A stretch of DNA of 59,395 nt from Sulfurovum sp. UBA4779 (GCA_002403155.1 DHHF01000006.1:195075-254469); one strand, 5' to 3'. Shown: positions 24,194-33,097, counted from the stretch's first letter. The notes: generated by a model from the sequence alone, not told the origin. Made by a program: numbers and translations.

Positions 24194-26031
24194 TTTTCTT
24201 TCTTGACGGTTTCAAGTTTTTCTTTTATGATCTTGTGAATATGCACATCGAGCTGAGGAAAGGGGATTTCGATGCGGTGTGCATACAGCGTTTTATAGAG
24301 CAACACCAAAAAAGTATCCATCGTCCCGGAAGGTTTGACCGTATTATCCCCGTGTACCCACACCCGAAGCTCAAAATCAACGCTGCTTGCACTCATCGCT
24401 TTCATGACGACTTGGGGCTGTTTTTCTTTATCATAGCGGATGTATTCTATATCGCTTTTTTCCAGCGCATCCAAAATGACGGTTTTGACTTTGTCGATGT
24501 CGCTGCCGTACGCAACACCGAAAGGCACATGCATACGCCTGATATCATCACTGAGCGTCCAATTGATCACCTGTTCTTGGATGAAAGTCTGGTTGGGAAC
24601 GATAACATCCCTGTTGTCATTGGTGCGGATAATGATCGATCGCATACGGATATCCGTAACCCGTCCGCTCAATGTGTCGCTTATTTGCAGAAAATCGCCG
24701 ATTTTAATGCTTTTTTCAAAAAAAAGGATGACACCGGAAATAAAGTTTGCAATGATATTTTGCAAACCAAATCCGATCCCCACAGAAAGCGCCCCTGCAA
24801 TCACCGCAAACGAACTCAAATCAAGCCCGATCGTATCAAGCATCACAAAAAATGAAACAGCAATGATAAAATAAGAGCCGACATTGCTCAAAATCACTTG
24901 GTTTGAAAGCGAAAGGTTTTTAAATTTTTGGCCGATTCTTTTGATATACCGACGGTACAAAGAGGCAAGAAAAAGGCCGAACAAAAAGATACATAACGCC
25001 AGCACAAGATCCAACGTGCTGATCTGTTTTTTGTTTACGCTAAACAACGGATAGCGGAGTTTTTCCAAAATATCTTTGCCGAGGAGCACAACTCCCTCTT
25101 TGGTTTGAACGGCAAGCACTTTTGTGGTGCCTATCCTTTCTGAGATCAGCTTATCCGTCGCATCGAGCATATTTGCATAGGAACGCTGTTTTGCAGGGGT
25201 CATGGAGACCATATAATTCTTGATCTCCTCTTTGAGGGCAAAAACATTTTGATCTTTTTCTTTCAGCGCGGCAAACAGGCCGTTTAAGTGTTTGCGGATC
25301 ATCCCTTCTGCGATGGTATTGATCTCTTCTGAAACCTGTTTGATCTTTTGCTCCAATCGCCCGATCCCTTTTTCATCTCCCAGCAGGCTAAACTTTTCTT
25401 TTTCGATCTCCAGCCCTTCGCGTTCAAGATACAGATCTTTAAGCTTTTTGTTTGTCTCTTCAGTGATTTTGCGGATATCTTTTTTATCAAAAACGACAGA
25501 CCCGATACGTTCCAGCAGAACCTTGAGGTTTTCATCTTTTGCTTCTTTGAGTTTCTTGTGGCGCTCTTGAAGTTTCTCGTAGGATTTTACGTAAAACGCG
25601 TATTGAAGCTGCATCACCGAGGGGAGGGTTTGGTTGCTTTCCAGGCTTTGATTGTCGTCGCTGGCAAAAATTTGATTTTTAAGATAGCTTATCTTTTCTT
25701 CTTTTTGCTTCAGCTCATTTTTGATGCTTTTACCTTCCGTAAATTTTTCTACATACTCGTAAAATGCTTCAATATACTCTTTGGAATTTTTGATTTCGGC
25801 GCGCGACAAAAGGACAACATCGTCTTGTTCCCTTTTTGCGGTCAGCTCTATAAGTCTTGTTAAAAGAGATTTTTGAAGCTGAACGGTCGCATTGTCTTCG
25901 TTTTGTACTTTTTCCAATGCCAAAAGATAGACAGGATAAACTTTTGTGCTGTTTGCATCGAGCAGTTTTGTCTCAATGGGTGCGCCGCAAAGCCAAAAAA
26001 AAGAAAAAATTAAAAAAAAGAGTACTCTCAC
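24190..26031 (-). CDS. MscS-family mechanosensitive channel with long periplasmic coiled-coil domain
   Basis: After a signal sequence (RVLFFLIFSFFWLCG), residues 17 to about 330 form a charged, coiled-coil periplasmic domain. The MscS pore domain follows: helices around LFGLFLASLY and AVSFFVMLDTIGLDL, then SFAVIAGALSVGIGFGLQNI (TM3) and FEKSIKIGDFLQI. The layout resembles large MscK/YnaI-type channels that release solutes on osmotic downshift. The periplasmic part carries four PglB-type sequons, at Asn27 (DANST), Asn47 (EDNAT), Asn127 (DDNQS) and Asn133 (ESNQT). It overlaps the phosphate transporter gene by 4 bases. Confidence 0.88.
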   Translation of the reverse strand: MRVLFFLIFSFFWLCGAPIETKLLDANSTKVYPVYLLALEKVQNEDNATVQLQKSLLTRLIELTAKREQDDVVLLSRAEIKNSKEYIEAFYEYVEKFTEGKSIKNELKQKEEKISYLKNQIFASDDNQSLESNQTLPSVMQLQYAFYVKSYEKLQERHKKLKEAKDENLKVLLERIGSVVFDKKDIRKITEETNKKLKDLYLEREGLEIEKEKFSLLGDEKGIGRLEQKIKQVSEEINTIAEGMIRKHLNGLFAALKEKDQNVFALKEEIKNYMVSMTPAKQRSYANMLDATDKLISERIGTTKVLAVQTKEGVVLLGKDILEKLRYPLFSVNKKQISTLDLVLALCIFLFGLFLASLYRRYIKRIGQKFKNLSLSNQVILSNVGSYFIIAVSFFVMLDTIGLDLSSFAVIAGALSVGIGFGLQNIIANFISGVILFFEKSIKIGDFLQISDTLSGRVTDIRMRSIIIRTNDNRDVIVPNQTFIQEQVINWTLSDDIRRMHVPFGVAYGSDIDKVKTVILDALEKSDIEYIRYDKEKQPQVVMKAMSASSVDFELRVWVHGDNTVKPSGTMDTFLVLLYKTLYAHRIEIPFPQLDVHIHKIIKEKLETVKKEN

Positions 26032-26091
26032 TATCTTAAATCCTTGTTACACATAAAACACAATGCGGCAGCTTAGTGCCGCCAAAGAAAA

Positions 26092-27018
26092 TTAGGCACC
26101 GATTTTATCTCTTGCGCCTCGCTTGCGGGGAGGAGTTTCATCAGGGGCAATGTTTTTTTGGATATAATCCATGATTTTCCCCGCGATATCAATACCGGTA
26201 GCTTTTTCTATCCCCTCTAGGCCCGGCGAAGAGTTGATCTCCATCACCAAAGGGCCGCGCTTCGAAGGAATCATATCAACCCCGCACACCCCCAATCCCA
26301 TCGCTTTAGCCGCGGCGATAGCCGTAGCTTTTTCTTTTCTGGAGAGCTTATACAGGGTTGCACTGCCCCCCTGATGCAGGTTGGAACGGAAATCCCCTTC
26401 CGCCCCCTGCCGTTTCATCGCGCCGACCACTTCACCGTCGATCACAATGGCACGGATATCCGCCCCCCCGGCCTCTTCGATAAACTCCTGCACCAAAAGA
26501 TTGACATTCATGCCGTTAAACGCATCCAGTACCGATTTGGCGGCTTTTTTTGTCTCCGCAAGCACCACGCCCACCCCTTGGGTTCCCTCAAGTATCTTCA
26601 GCACCAGCGGTGTACCTCCGATCAGTTTGATAACATCGTTGGCATTGGATTTGTTTGAAGCAAAAACGGTTTTTGGCATATCGACACCGCGATTGGACAG
26701 TATCTGGAGGCTTCGAAGCTTATCTCTAGAACGCTTGATCGCAAGAGAACCTGCAATACTGAAGACATTCATCATCTCAAAATGCCGCACGATTGCGGTA
26801 CCGAAAAAAGTACGGCTTGCACCGATACGCGGGATGATCGCATCGGGTGCTTCAAGCTCTTCTCCGTGATAGATAATCTTAAGCTCGTTTTTCATGATCT
26901 CCATGGTGCATTCCATATAATCGATCACCCTTACATCCCACCCTCTTTTCTTGGCGGCCGCCATTAAACTCTGAGTTGAATAAAGCGATTCGTTTCTAGA
27001 CAATATATAAATTTTCAT
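26092..27018 (-). CDS. rimK: RimK-type ATP-grasp alpha-L-glutamate ligase
   Basis: The 308-residue protein has the RimK pre-ATP-grasp start (MKIYILSRNESLYSTQSLM), IIPRIGAS, the nucleotide-binding LVLKILEGTQGVGVVLAE and LVQEFIEEAGGADIRAIVIDG, and the metal-binding VMEINSSPGLEGIE. In E. coli RimK adds glutamates to the C terminus of ribosomal protein S6; relatives act on other substrates. The gene is 12 bases after rimB, its usual partner. Which protein it modifies here cannot be told; a short low-complexity tail follows the catalytic domain. Confidence 0.88.
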   Translation of the reverse strand: MKIYILSRNESLYSTQSLMAAAKKRGWDVRVIDYMECTMEIMKNELKIIYHGEELEAPDAIIPRIGASRTFFGTAIVRHFEMMNVFSIAGSLAIKRSRDKLRSLQILSNRGVDMPKTVFASNKSNANDVIKLIGGTPLVLKILEGTQGVGVVLAETKKAAKSVLDAFNGMNVNLLVQEFIEEAGGADIRAIVIDGEVVGAMKRQGAEGDFRSNLHQGGSATLYKLSRKEKATAIAAAKAMGLGVCGVDMIPSKRGPLVMEINSSPGLEGIEKATGIDIAGKIMDYIQKNIAPDETPPRKRGARDKIGA

Positions 27019-27029
27019 TTGTTTAATCC

Positions 27030-27449
27030 TTAATTATGTGCTTGATATTTGACAGATACGTCTACAAGATAACCTTTTGCAAGAAATTTGCGTCCGATAA
27101 GCATGGGATATTTCATCTCTTTTCGATCGGTAAGCGATACCGAAGTAAAATGGGCTTTCCCTCCTAACATCACATGGGTTTTGATAAAAACCCTCTCTTG
27201 CACTTTTCCGTTGGAGCTTTTGACTCTCTTAATCCTAAAGATGGGCATTACGATCTCTTTTTCATTGTAGCCTGGATGAAAATTATCAAGCAATTTAAAA
27301 TGAACCGTTTCATTTTCCTGGTCTATTCTGATTTCATTGCAGTGAATCGAGCATGAATCTGCCCCCGTATCTATCTTTGCATCAACATCAAAAAAACCCA
27401 AATCAGGCAATGAAACACGCTCGATATTGCCCACTACAATCTTCTCCAT
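27030..27449 (-). CDS. RimB-type retropepsin-like protease (RimK partner)
   Basis: The 139-residue protein carries the aspartyl-protease-like motif AKIDTGADSCSIH and the end block YPMLIGRKFLAKGYLVDVS of the PF05618 family (called ATP-dependent zinc protease or RimB). Members are found beside RimK ligases and are reported to trim or regulate glutamate tails on S6. The gene starts 12 bases upstream of rimK, so ligase and protease are made together. The active-site Asp is intact, and no signal peptide is present, consistent with a cytoplasmic role. Confidence 0.83.
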   Translation of the reverse strand: MEKIVVGNIERVSLPDLGFFDVDAKIDTGADSCSIHCNEIRIDQENETVHFKLLDNFHPGYNEKEIVMPIFRIKRVKSSNGKVQERVFIKTHVMLGGKAHFTSVSLTDRKEMKYPMLIGRKFLAKGYLVDVSVKYQAHN

Positions 27450-27565
27450 CTTAAAAATCCTTCTTGGTAAGATAAAGCATTATTGTACACCATTATTTGC
27501 AAAACATGATAACGAATTTGCAAGATTCAGGCGGCATCAGACTGTACCCAACTGTTTTGTTTTGT

Positions 27566-28630
27566 TTATTTTACATACATAGACTCAAGCAGTTTAAGCA
27601 TTTTTGCAACCGAATCTGCCCGAACCGTTTCTTTGGGCGTATGGTAGCCTGTCGTGGGCAGCTGCAGCGTAGTCCCTTGGATTTTCCCTCCGCTGGAGAA
27701 AGCGATCCTTCCCATCTCCGTGCTTCCCAGCGAATAAGGCCCTCCGCCCTCTGCAAGCAGTTTGCTGTTCTGCTCTTCAAGATAGCGGTCTTTATAGCTG
27801 TATGCGATCTCCATCTGCTTGCAGCGCTCTTCGATCTCCTTGGTCAGCGGAGAAGCAAAAACGGCATTCGCATCACGCGTACGCAAAACGACATCTTGCC
27901 TGTCGGCATCCTCTCTGGTCGGATAAGGGCTGGTATCAAGCACCAAAAGTCTATCGGTCGAGATATCAAATCGGCGAAACCATTCAAGCAGGAAACGCCA
28001 ACTCTTTCCTGATTCTTCCTGGGCGGTAAAAAAAGCCGTGCCCTGATAGCCGGCACGGTAAAGATACAGGATCATTGCCGCACTGATGACATTGTCCATT
28101 TGGGAAGACATCAGCCCTTGTTTGTAGGACAAGCCGTCAACATAAGCCACCGGCGTACCGGGCAAAAGATACTCAAGCCCCTTCACTTCAAAAATAAGAT
28201 TGTTGCGGCGCTCGCAGATATAGGCTTTTTCGATTGTTCCAAGGCCCATATAGCTGCCCGACCACGGTTCATATGCCTGCACGGATTGGTTTACAAACCG
28301 TTCAAGAATCGCAGTATAAGTCTGCTCGGAGACAGAATCTCCTGTTAAATCGGCTCGGTTTTGCGTCATAAACGCCGCATACTGAAATTCATTGGGGCCG
28401 GTACAAATCAAACCGTGCCGATCAATATGCGCCGAAAGCATACCGCACTGAGGATCGCTTCCCTGCGCTACCAAAAGCCCCTCATAAAGCGTTGTTTTGA
28501 TGCCAAGTTCATCCAGTTCGCGCTTAAGGCAAAGAAAAAAAGGGTGCTCTGCCCCCACCACAGACGGTTTTCTTACAAGATATTTTAAGATGTCAAGAAA
28601 GCCTTTATAAGGAGTAAAGACTCTATGCAT
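27566..28630 (-). CDS. M42-family aminopeptidase-like protein
   Basis: From ATG 28630, with AAAGGA 7 bases upstream, the protein has 354 residues. It shows the M42 (FrvX/glutamyl aminopeptidase) metal sites: MLSAHIDRHGL, GLMSSQMDNVISAAM, TAQEESGKSW, LVLDTSPYPT and TTGYHTPKETV. These hold the His, Asp, Glu, Asp and His ligands of a dinuclear centre and the catalytic Glu. M42 enzymes form large cytoplasmic assemblies that trim peptides. An upstream in-frame extension to 28666 has no ribosome site. No operon partner is evident. Confidence 0.83.
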   Translation of the reverse strand: MHRVFTPYKGFLDILKYLVRKPSVVGAEHPFFLCLKRELDELGIKTTLYEGLLVAQGSDPQCGMLSAHIDRHGLICTGPNEFQYAAFMTQNRADLTGDSVSEQTYTAILERFVNQSVQAYEPWSGSYMGLGTIEKAYICERRNNLIFEVKGLEYLLPGTPVAYVDGLSYKQGLMSSQMDNVISAAMILYLYRAGYQGTAFFTAQEESGKSWRFLLEWFRRFDISTDRLLVLDTSPYPTREDADRQDVVLRTRDANAVFASPLTKEIEERCKQMEIAYSYKDRYLEEQNSKLLAEGGGPYSLGSTEMGRIAFSSGGKIQGTTLQLPTTGYHTPKETVRADSVAKMLKLLESMYVK

Positions 28631-28933
28631 ACGATTCCTTTTGGCGCTTTGCAACCGGCCCAACATTCTTTCTTTTGAGCGATTTTACGGTGTGCCGCTT
28701 GCCTGCTAAAATAAAAAATATTATACTTCTTTTTTTATTTAAAATCGGAGCAGCTTTTTGATTTGTACGCTCCAAACACAAAATAAAAAATTTTTACCAT
28801 TTTTACTTACTTTGTGTTACAATGCGAAGGAATTCTTGCCGCACAACAAAATGCAGCCCAAAACAATATCAAGGAAACAGAAAAGATACCAAACATACCC
28901 GGTATCAAAATTATTTATTTAAAGTAAGTATCG
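28631..28933. other. 303-base gap upstream of topA
   Basis: The gap between the divergent M42 peptidase and topA is AT-rich and holds no convincing gene. A TACAAT at 28818-28823 is a plausible -10 element for topA, and a small stem GATACC/GGTATC lies near 28885-28906 in the leader. A 23-codon frame at about 28850 lacks a convincing ribosome site and was not called. Confidence 0.5.
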
Positions 28934-31132
28934 ATGAAAAATTTAATTATAGTAGAATCCCCTGCAAAAGCCCGCACCATTACAAACTTTTTAAACAAAG
29001 AATATAAAGTCATCGCCTCCAAAGGGCATATACGAGATTTGCCAAAAACTACTTTTGGCATCGAAATCGATGAAAAGACAGGTGACCTTGTCCCAAAATA
29101 CGCTATTCCGCGAGATGCGAGTGCCACGGTAAAAGAGTTAAAAAAATTGGCCAAAGAAGCCGAAACCATCTTTATCGCAACCGATGAGGACCGCGAAGGC
29201 GAAGCGATCGGATATCATATCGCCAAAGCGATAGAAAAAGATCCTCAAACGCTTCCGCGTATCGTTTTTCACGAAATTACAAAAAATGCCATTACGCACG
29301 CATTGCAAACACCCCGCACAATCAATATGGACAGCGTAGACGCCCAGCAAACCAGAAGACTGCTTGACCGTATTGTAGGATATAAGCTCTCCCCCCTGCT
29401 TGCAAGCAAAATCCAGAAAGGATTGAGCGCAGGAAGAGTGCAAAGCTCCACGCTCAAGCTGGTTATTGACAGGGAAAGAGAAATCAAAGCATTTCAGCCC
29501 GAAGAGTACTGGACCATTGATGCAAAATTTCAAAAAGAAATCGATGCTGCGATCTATGAATACAATGGGCTGAAAATAGAAAAACTGACGATTAAAAACG
29601 AAACAGATGCCAAAGAGATCGTTGATACAGCCCAAAATGAATCTTTTTATGTTCTGGCGATAGAAAAAACCCAAAGAAGCACCAAAACACCTCCGCCGTT
29701 TATGACTTCCACGCTGCAGCAGACTGCTTCTACACAGTTGGGATTTTCGCCCAAAAAAACGATGATGGTAGCGCAAAAACTCTATGAAGGGGTCAAAACA
29801 GACAAAGGGGTTATGGGGATTATCACCTACATGAGAACAGACAGCCTCAACCTGGCAAAAGAAGCAGTAGATGCGGCCAGGGAACGCATTCAAGCACATT
29901 ATGGCAATGACTACCTGCCCGAAAAGCCCAAAAACTATGTAACAAAAGCCAAGGCGGCCCAGGAAGCGCACGAAGCGATCCGCCCCACCATGGTTGAATT
30001 CGACCCCAAAACCGCAGCAAACTATCTTGCACCCGACGAATTAAAACTCTATCGTCTTATCTACAATCGTTTTCTTGCCTGCCAAATGGCGGAAGCCAAA
30101 CTTGAATCGCAAAGCATTCTTTTTAAAGGGGACAAGTGCACTTTCAAAGCAAGCGGGAAAAAATTGCTCTTTGACGGATTTTACAAGGTAACCGGATATA
30201 CCGAAAAGGACAAATTGCTTCCCGAGCTAAAGCAAGGAGAGCCTGTCAGTCTGGATGAGATCAAAAGCGAACAACATTTCACAGAGCCGCCTGCGCGCTA
30301 TAATGAGGCAAGCCTTATCAAAAAGCTCGAATCATTAGGGATCGGCCGTCCAAGCACCTATGCACCGACAGTAACGATCCTGCAAACAAGAAAATATATA
30401 GAAATAGACCAAAAACGTATTTTGCCTACCGAAATCGCCTTTACCGTTACGGAGATATTGGAAAAACATTTCCCCGAAATCGTAGATAGCCACTTTACTG
30501 CCGATATGGAAGAGGTGCTTGATGAAATTGCCGAAGGCAAAAAAGATTGGCAATATGTTTTAAAAGCATTTTATACACCCTTTCTGCACAAAATAGAAGA
30601 CGGCAAAAAACAGATCAAAAGCCTGAAAGTTGCTGTTCCGACCGGCGAAACATGTCCATTGTGCCATTCCGAATTGCTTTTGCGCAAAGGACGCTATGGC
30701 GAGTTCATCGCCTGCAGCAATTTTCCAAAATGCAAATATACCAAAAATACCGACGGGTCCCAGCCGCAGCAGCCTGAGACAACGGACATAAAATGCGACA
30801 AGTGCGGTGCGCCGATGGTCATAAAAGATTCAAAAAAAGGGAAGTTTCTTGCCTGTTCTGCTTATCCCAAATGTAAAAATACAAAACCTCTCACGCCGCC
30901 AAAAGAACTTTCGGTGCCCTGCCCCGAATGCGGAGCAACATTGCAGGAAAAAGAAGGCAGAAGAGGAAAGTTTTTTGGCTGCACCAATTATCCTCAATGC
31001 AAATTCATAGCCAATTTTGAACCCGTTGACAAACACTGCCCCGAGTGCGGCTACCTGATGGGGATCAAAACGGTTAGAGGAAAAAAGATTTACGAATGCT
31101 TTAAATGCAAACATAAAGAAGAGGCCAAATAA
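28934..31132 (+). CDS. topA: DNA topoisomerase I
   Basis: The 732-residue type IA enzyme begins NLIIVESPAKARTI (Toprim), has the acidic DEDREGEAIGYH motif near residue 84 and the catalytic Tyr299 in GIITYMRTDS. The C-terminal region from about residue 570 has four zinc-finger repeats with paired Cys motifs (for example CPLCHSELLLRKGRYGEFIACSN). It relaxes negative supercoils. It is followed without a gap by bioB, whose GTG start abuts the topA stop, so the two are probably one transcript. Confidence 0.95.
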   Translation: MKNLIIVESPAKARTITNFLNKEYKVIASKGHIRDLPKTTFGIEIDEKTGDLVPKYAIPRDASATVKELKKLAKEAETIFIATDEDREGEAIGYHIAKAIEKDPQTLPRIVFHEITKNAITHALQTPRTINMDSVDAQQTRRLLDRIVGYKLSPLLASKIQKGLSAGRVQSSTLKLVIDREREIKAFQPEEYWTIDAKFQKEIDAAIYEYNGLKIEKLTIKNETDAKEIVDTAQNESFYVLAIEKTQRSTKTPPPFMTSTLQQTASTQLGFSPKKTMMVAQKLYEGVKTDKGVMGIITYMRTDSLNLAKEAVDAARERIQAHYGNDYLPEKPKNYVTKAKAAQEAHEAIRPTMVEFDPKTAANYLAPDELKLYRLIYNRFLACQMAEAKLESQSILFKGDKCTFKASGKKLLFDGFYKVTGYTEKDKLLPELKQGEPVSLDEIKSEQHFTEPPARYNEASLIKKLESLGIGRPSTYAPTVTILQTRKYIEIDQKRILPTEIAFTVTEILEKHFPEIVDSHFTADMEEVLDEIAEGKKDWQYVLKAFYTPFLHKIEDGKKQIKSLKVAVPTGETCPLCHSELLLRKGRYGEFIACSNFPKCKYTKNTDGSQPQQPETTDIKCDKCGAPMVIKDSKKGKFLACSAYPKCKNTKPLTPPKELSVPCPECGATLQEKEGRRGKFFGCTNYPQCKFIANFEPVDKHCPECGYLMGIKTVRGKKIYECFKCKHKEEAK

Positions 31133-31984
31133 GTGAAAAAAATATTTTTATGTGCCATCAACAATATCCTAAGCGGCACATGCAAAGAAGACTGCAAATT
31201 TTGCACCCAAAGCATCAGATACCATGCGGATATCCTCCGTTACAATTATAAACCCATCGAGCAGATCGTGCAAGAAGCGAAACAGGCCAAAACTAACGGT
31301 GCGTTGGGTTACTGTCTGGTTACGGCAGGCAAAGGCCTGGATGACAAAAAAGTAGACTTTGTTGCACGTGCCGCACAGGCAATCAAAGCCGAAGTACCGG
31401 GTTTAAACCTCATCGGATGCAACGGCACAGCCACTGTAGAACAATTGCAATACCTGAAAAAACACGGCATCGATAGCTACAACCATAACCTCGAAACTTC
31501 AAAACGCTATTATCCGTATATTTGTCAAACCCATGAGTGGGAAGAGCGTTATCAAACTTGCCTCCATGTCAAATCTGCAGGCTTGATGCTGTGCAGCGGG
31601 GGTATTTTCGGAATGGGTGAGAACGATGAGGACAGAGATGATCTGCTTAAAGCCATCGCTTCTCTTGATCCGGCATCCGTGCCTCTCAATTTTTACCATC
31701 CAAACCCCGCGCTTCCCATTAAAACACGCAATATCGAATACAATGAAGCACTTCAGGTTATCTCAACGGCACGCGCTATGCTAGGAGACGAAAAAATGCT
31801 TATGGTAGCAGGGGGAAGGGAGCTTCTTTTTGGCAAGAAAGAAGATCAGATGTTTGAAGCAGGCGCAAACGCCATTGTTATCGGAAACTATCTGACTACG
31901 CCCGGCATGGCCCCCGATCAAGATATTAAGATGCTAAAAGACTTAGGATACGAGATCGCCTCTGAATGCACTGCCTCTCATTAA
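31133..31984 (+). CDS. bioB: biotin synthase
   Basis: The 283-residue radical SAM enzyme has the cluster motif GTCKEDCKFCTQS (Cys-x3-Cys-x2-Cys), LGYCLVTAGKG, YNHNLETSKRYY and LCSGGIFGMGE. It inserts sulfur into dethiobiotin using a second iron-sulfur cluster. The start is GTG directly after the topA stop codon. It is somewhat shorter than E. coli BioB, as is usual in Campylobacterota. Confidence 0.93.
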   Translation: MKKIFLCAINNILSGTCKEDCKFCTQSIRYHADILRYNYKPIEQIVQEAKQAKTNGALGYCLVTAGKGLDDKKVDFVARAAQAIKAEVPGLNLIGCNGTATVEQLQYLKKHGIDSYNHNLETSKRYYPYICQTHEWEERYQTCLHVKSAGLMLCSGGIFGMGENDEDRDDLLKAIASLDPASVPLNFYHPNPALPIKTRNIEYNEALQVISTARAMLGDEKMLMVAGGRELLFGKKEDQMFEAGANAIVIGNYLTTPGMAPDQDIKMLKDLGYEIASECTASH

Positions 31985-32033
31985 AAATCTTTAGGAAACG
32001 ACTCTGTTCTTTTTATGGGCAAAACAGTAAATT

Positions 32034-32410
32034 TTAGTTTTCTTCGTCTGCTTGCCGTATGGCTGCTTCATACTCCGTATCAGCCTTCTCTTTGGCTTCT
32101 GACTGTTCTTTGGAGAGGTTAATCTCTTCAGATTGCAGCATCGATACAGTTGTCTGCTCTTCACTTTTTTGTTGTTTTTCTTCGTCTGCTTGCCGTGTGG
32201 CTGCTTCATACTCCGTATCAGCCTTCTCTTTGGCTCCTGACTGTTCTTTGGAGAGGGTAATCTCTTCAGATTGCAGCATCGATACAGTTGTCTGCTCTAC
32301 ACTTTTTTGTTCTCTCTCTTCATCGGCTTGCCGTAGGGCTGCTGCATACTCTTCATCGGCTTTTGCTTTGGCTTCTGACTGTTCTTTGGAGAGATTGAAA
32401 TCTTCTGGCT
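32034..32410. repeat. 138-bp tandem repeat, three imperfect copies
   Basis: The plus strand repeats a unit with period 138, seen in the anchor GACTGTTCTTTGGAGAG at about 32101, 32239 and 32377. The period is a multiple of three, so copy-number change keeps the reading frame of the protein encoded on the minus strand. The copy nearest the gene end is incomplete. The high identity points to recent duplication. Confidence 0.9.
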
Positions 32411-32843
32411 GCATTGCCGGAGCATTTAGTTGGCCTGTTTTGTTTAGGTCATGCAAAAATTCTTTATCTTCGTTTGGTACTATCTTTTTTTCTTCTGCTT
32501 TTGATTGCTTGTCCGGTATTTGCAGCGGCCCTTGCTCTTTGAAGTTTGAAATTTCTGTTTTGTTGAGTGATTTTTCTTCAGATATTGCAGACTCTGAGGA
32601 TAGTTGTATTACTGCTTTAGCCTTAGTTTCATTTTTTTCATTTACAGATTCAACAAAAACTTCCTCTTTTGCTTCGCTTTGTTCTTTAGATTTTTTTTGT
32701 TGCATTAAAAGTTGGAGCTTATTGAGCAAAACAGATTCCGAACGATCGATTTTTTGAAGATTCTCTTCCACATTAAAAGGATTGGTGTCTGCAATTGCGA
32801 TTATTGCTGTCAAGACTGCAGCCGCAGCGAGATATTGTTTCAT
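32034..32843 (-). CDS. exported Glu/Lys-rich repeat protein, candidate N-glycoprotein (CgpA position)
   Basis: The 269-residue protein has a signal segment (KQYLAAAAVLTAIIAIA) and then an acidic, Glu/Lys/Gln-rich, coiled-coil body. From residue 150 it has three copies, the last incomplete, of a 46-residue repeat containing LSKEQSEAKEKADTEYEAA. Four sequons of the PglB type are present: Asn71 (EKNET), Asn134 (DLNKT), Asn150 (DFNLS) and Asn242 (EINLS); the middle repeat has EITLS, with the Asn changed to Thr. AAAGGAG precedes the start. It overlaps the FtsL-like gene by 4 bases after recA and eno, the position of the glycoprotein CgpA in C. jejuni. Its function is unknown. Confidence 0.8.
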   Translation of the reverse strand: MKQYLAAAAVLTAIIAIADTNPFNVEENLQKIDRSESVLLNKLQLLMQQKKSKEQSEAKEEVFVESVNEKNETKAKAVIQLSSESAISEEKSLNKTEISNFKEQGPLQIPDKQSKAEEKKIVPNEDKEFLHDLNKTGQLNAPAMQPEDFNLSKEQSEAKAKADEEYAAALRQADEEREQKSVEQTTVSMLQSEEITLSKEQSGAKEKADTEYEAATRQADEEKQQKSEEQTTVSMLQSEEINLSKEQSEAKEKADTEYEAAIRQADEEN

Positions 32844-33097
32844 TCGTACTCCTTTGGTTCTAACTGTTTTAGTTCAAAATACTCTTTTTGAAGCTTCTGA
32901 TTTTCGGTTTTCAAAATTTTTACTTCCGTTAGGAGCCCCTTCTTTTTTTCTTTTAAACTATTTAAAACAGTGAGAGAATTTTCGCCATAAATCAATATAC
33001 CCAAATATACCCCAAAAAGCAAAATACCGACTGTTGTAATCAAAAGTGTCTTCAACGACAACCCGGCCAGCTCTTCAACCTTTTGTGTATCTGTCAT
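32840..33097 (-). CDS. FtsL/DivIC-like septum formation protein
   Basis: From ATG 33097 (AAGGGA upstream) the protein has 85 residues: a short cytoplasmic N terminus, one membrane helix (TLLITTVGILLFGVYLGILI) and a periplasmic coiled coil (LNSLKEKKKGLLTEVKILKTENQKLQ). This is the layout of DivIC/FtsL family division proteins. It lies 13 bases after eno and overlaps the repeat protein by 4 bases (ATGA), so all three are co-transcribed. The order recA-eno-this gene matches C. jejuni Cj1673c-Cj1671c as I recall it. Confidence 0.72.
   Translation of the reverse strand: MTDTQKVEELAGLSLKTLLITTVGILLFGVYLGILIYGENSLTVLNSLKEKKKGLLTEVKILKTENQKLQKEYFELKQLEPKEYE

Noticed and set aside
28850..28921. 23-codon frame just before topA
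   Set aside because: No ribosome site and no conserved pattern; more likely leader sequence.
29138..29971. 277-codon frame antisense to topA
   Set aside because: topA is unmistakable on the plus strand; the antisense frame has no family features.
32034..32410. Possible CRISPR-like array from regular repeats
   Set aside because: Units are contiguous, 138 bases long, without spacers, and keep a coding frame.
32059..32757. Long Ser/Cys-rich open frame opposite the repeat protein gene
   Set aside because: It mirrors the repeats on the other strand, has a biased composition, and the minus-strand frame has the signal peptide, ribosome site and operon context.
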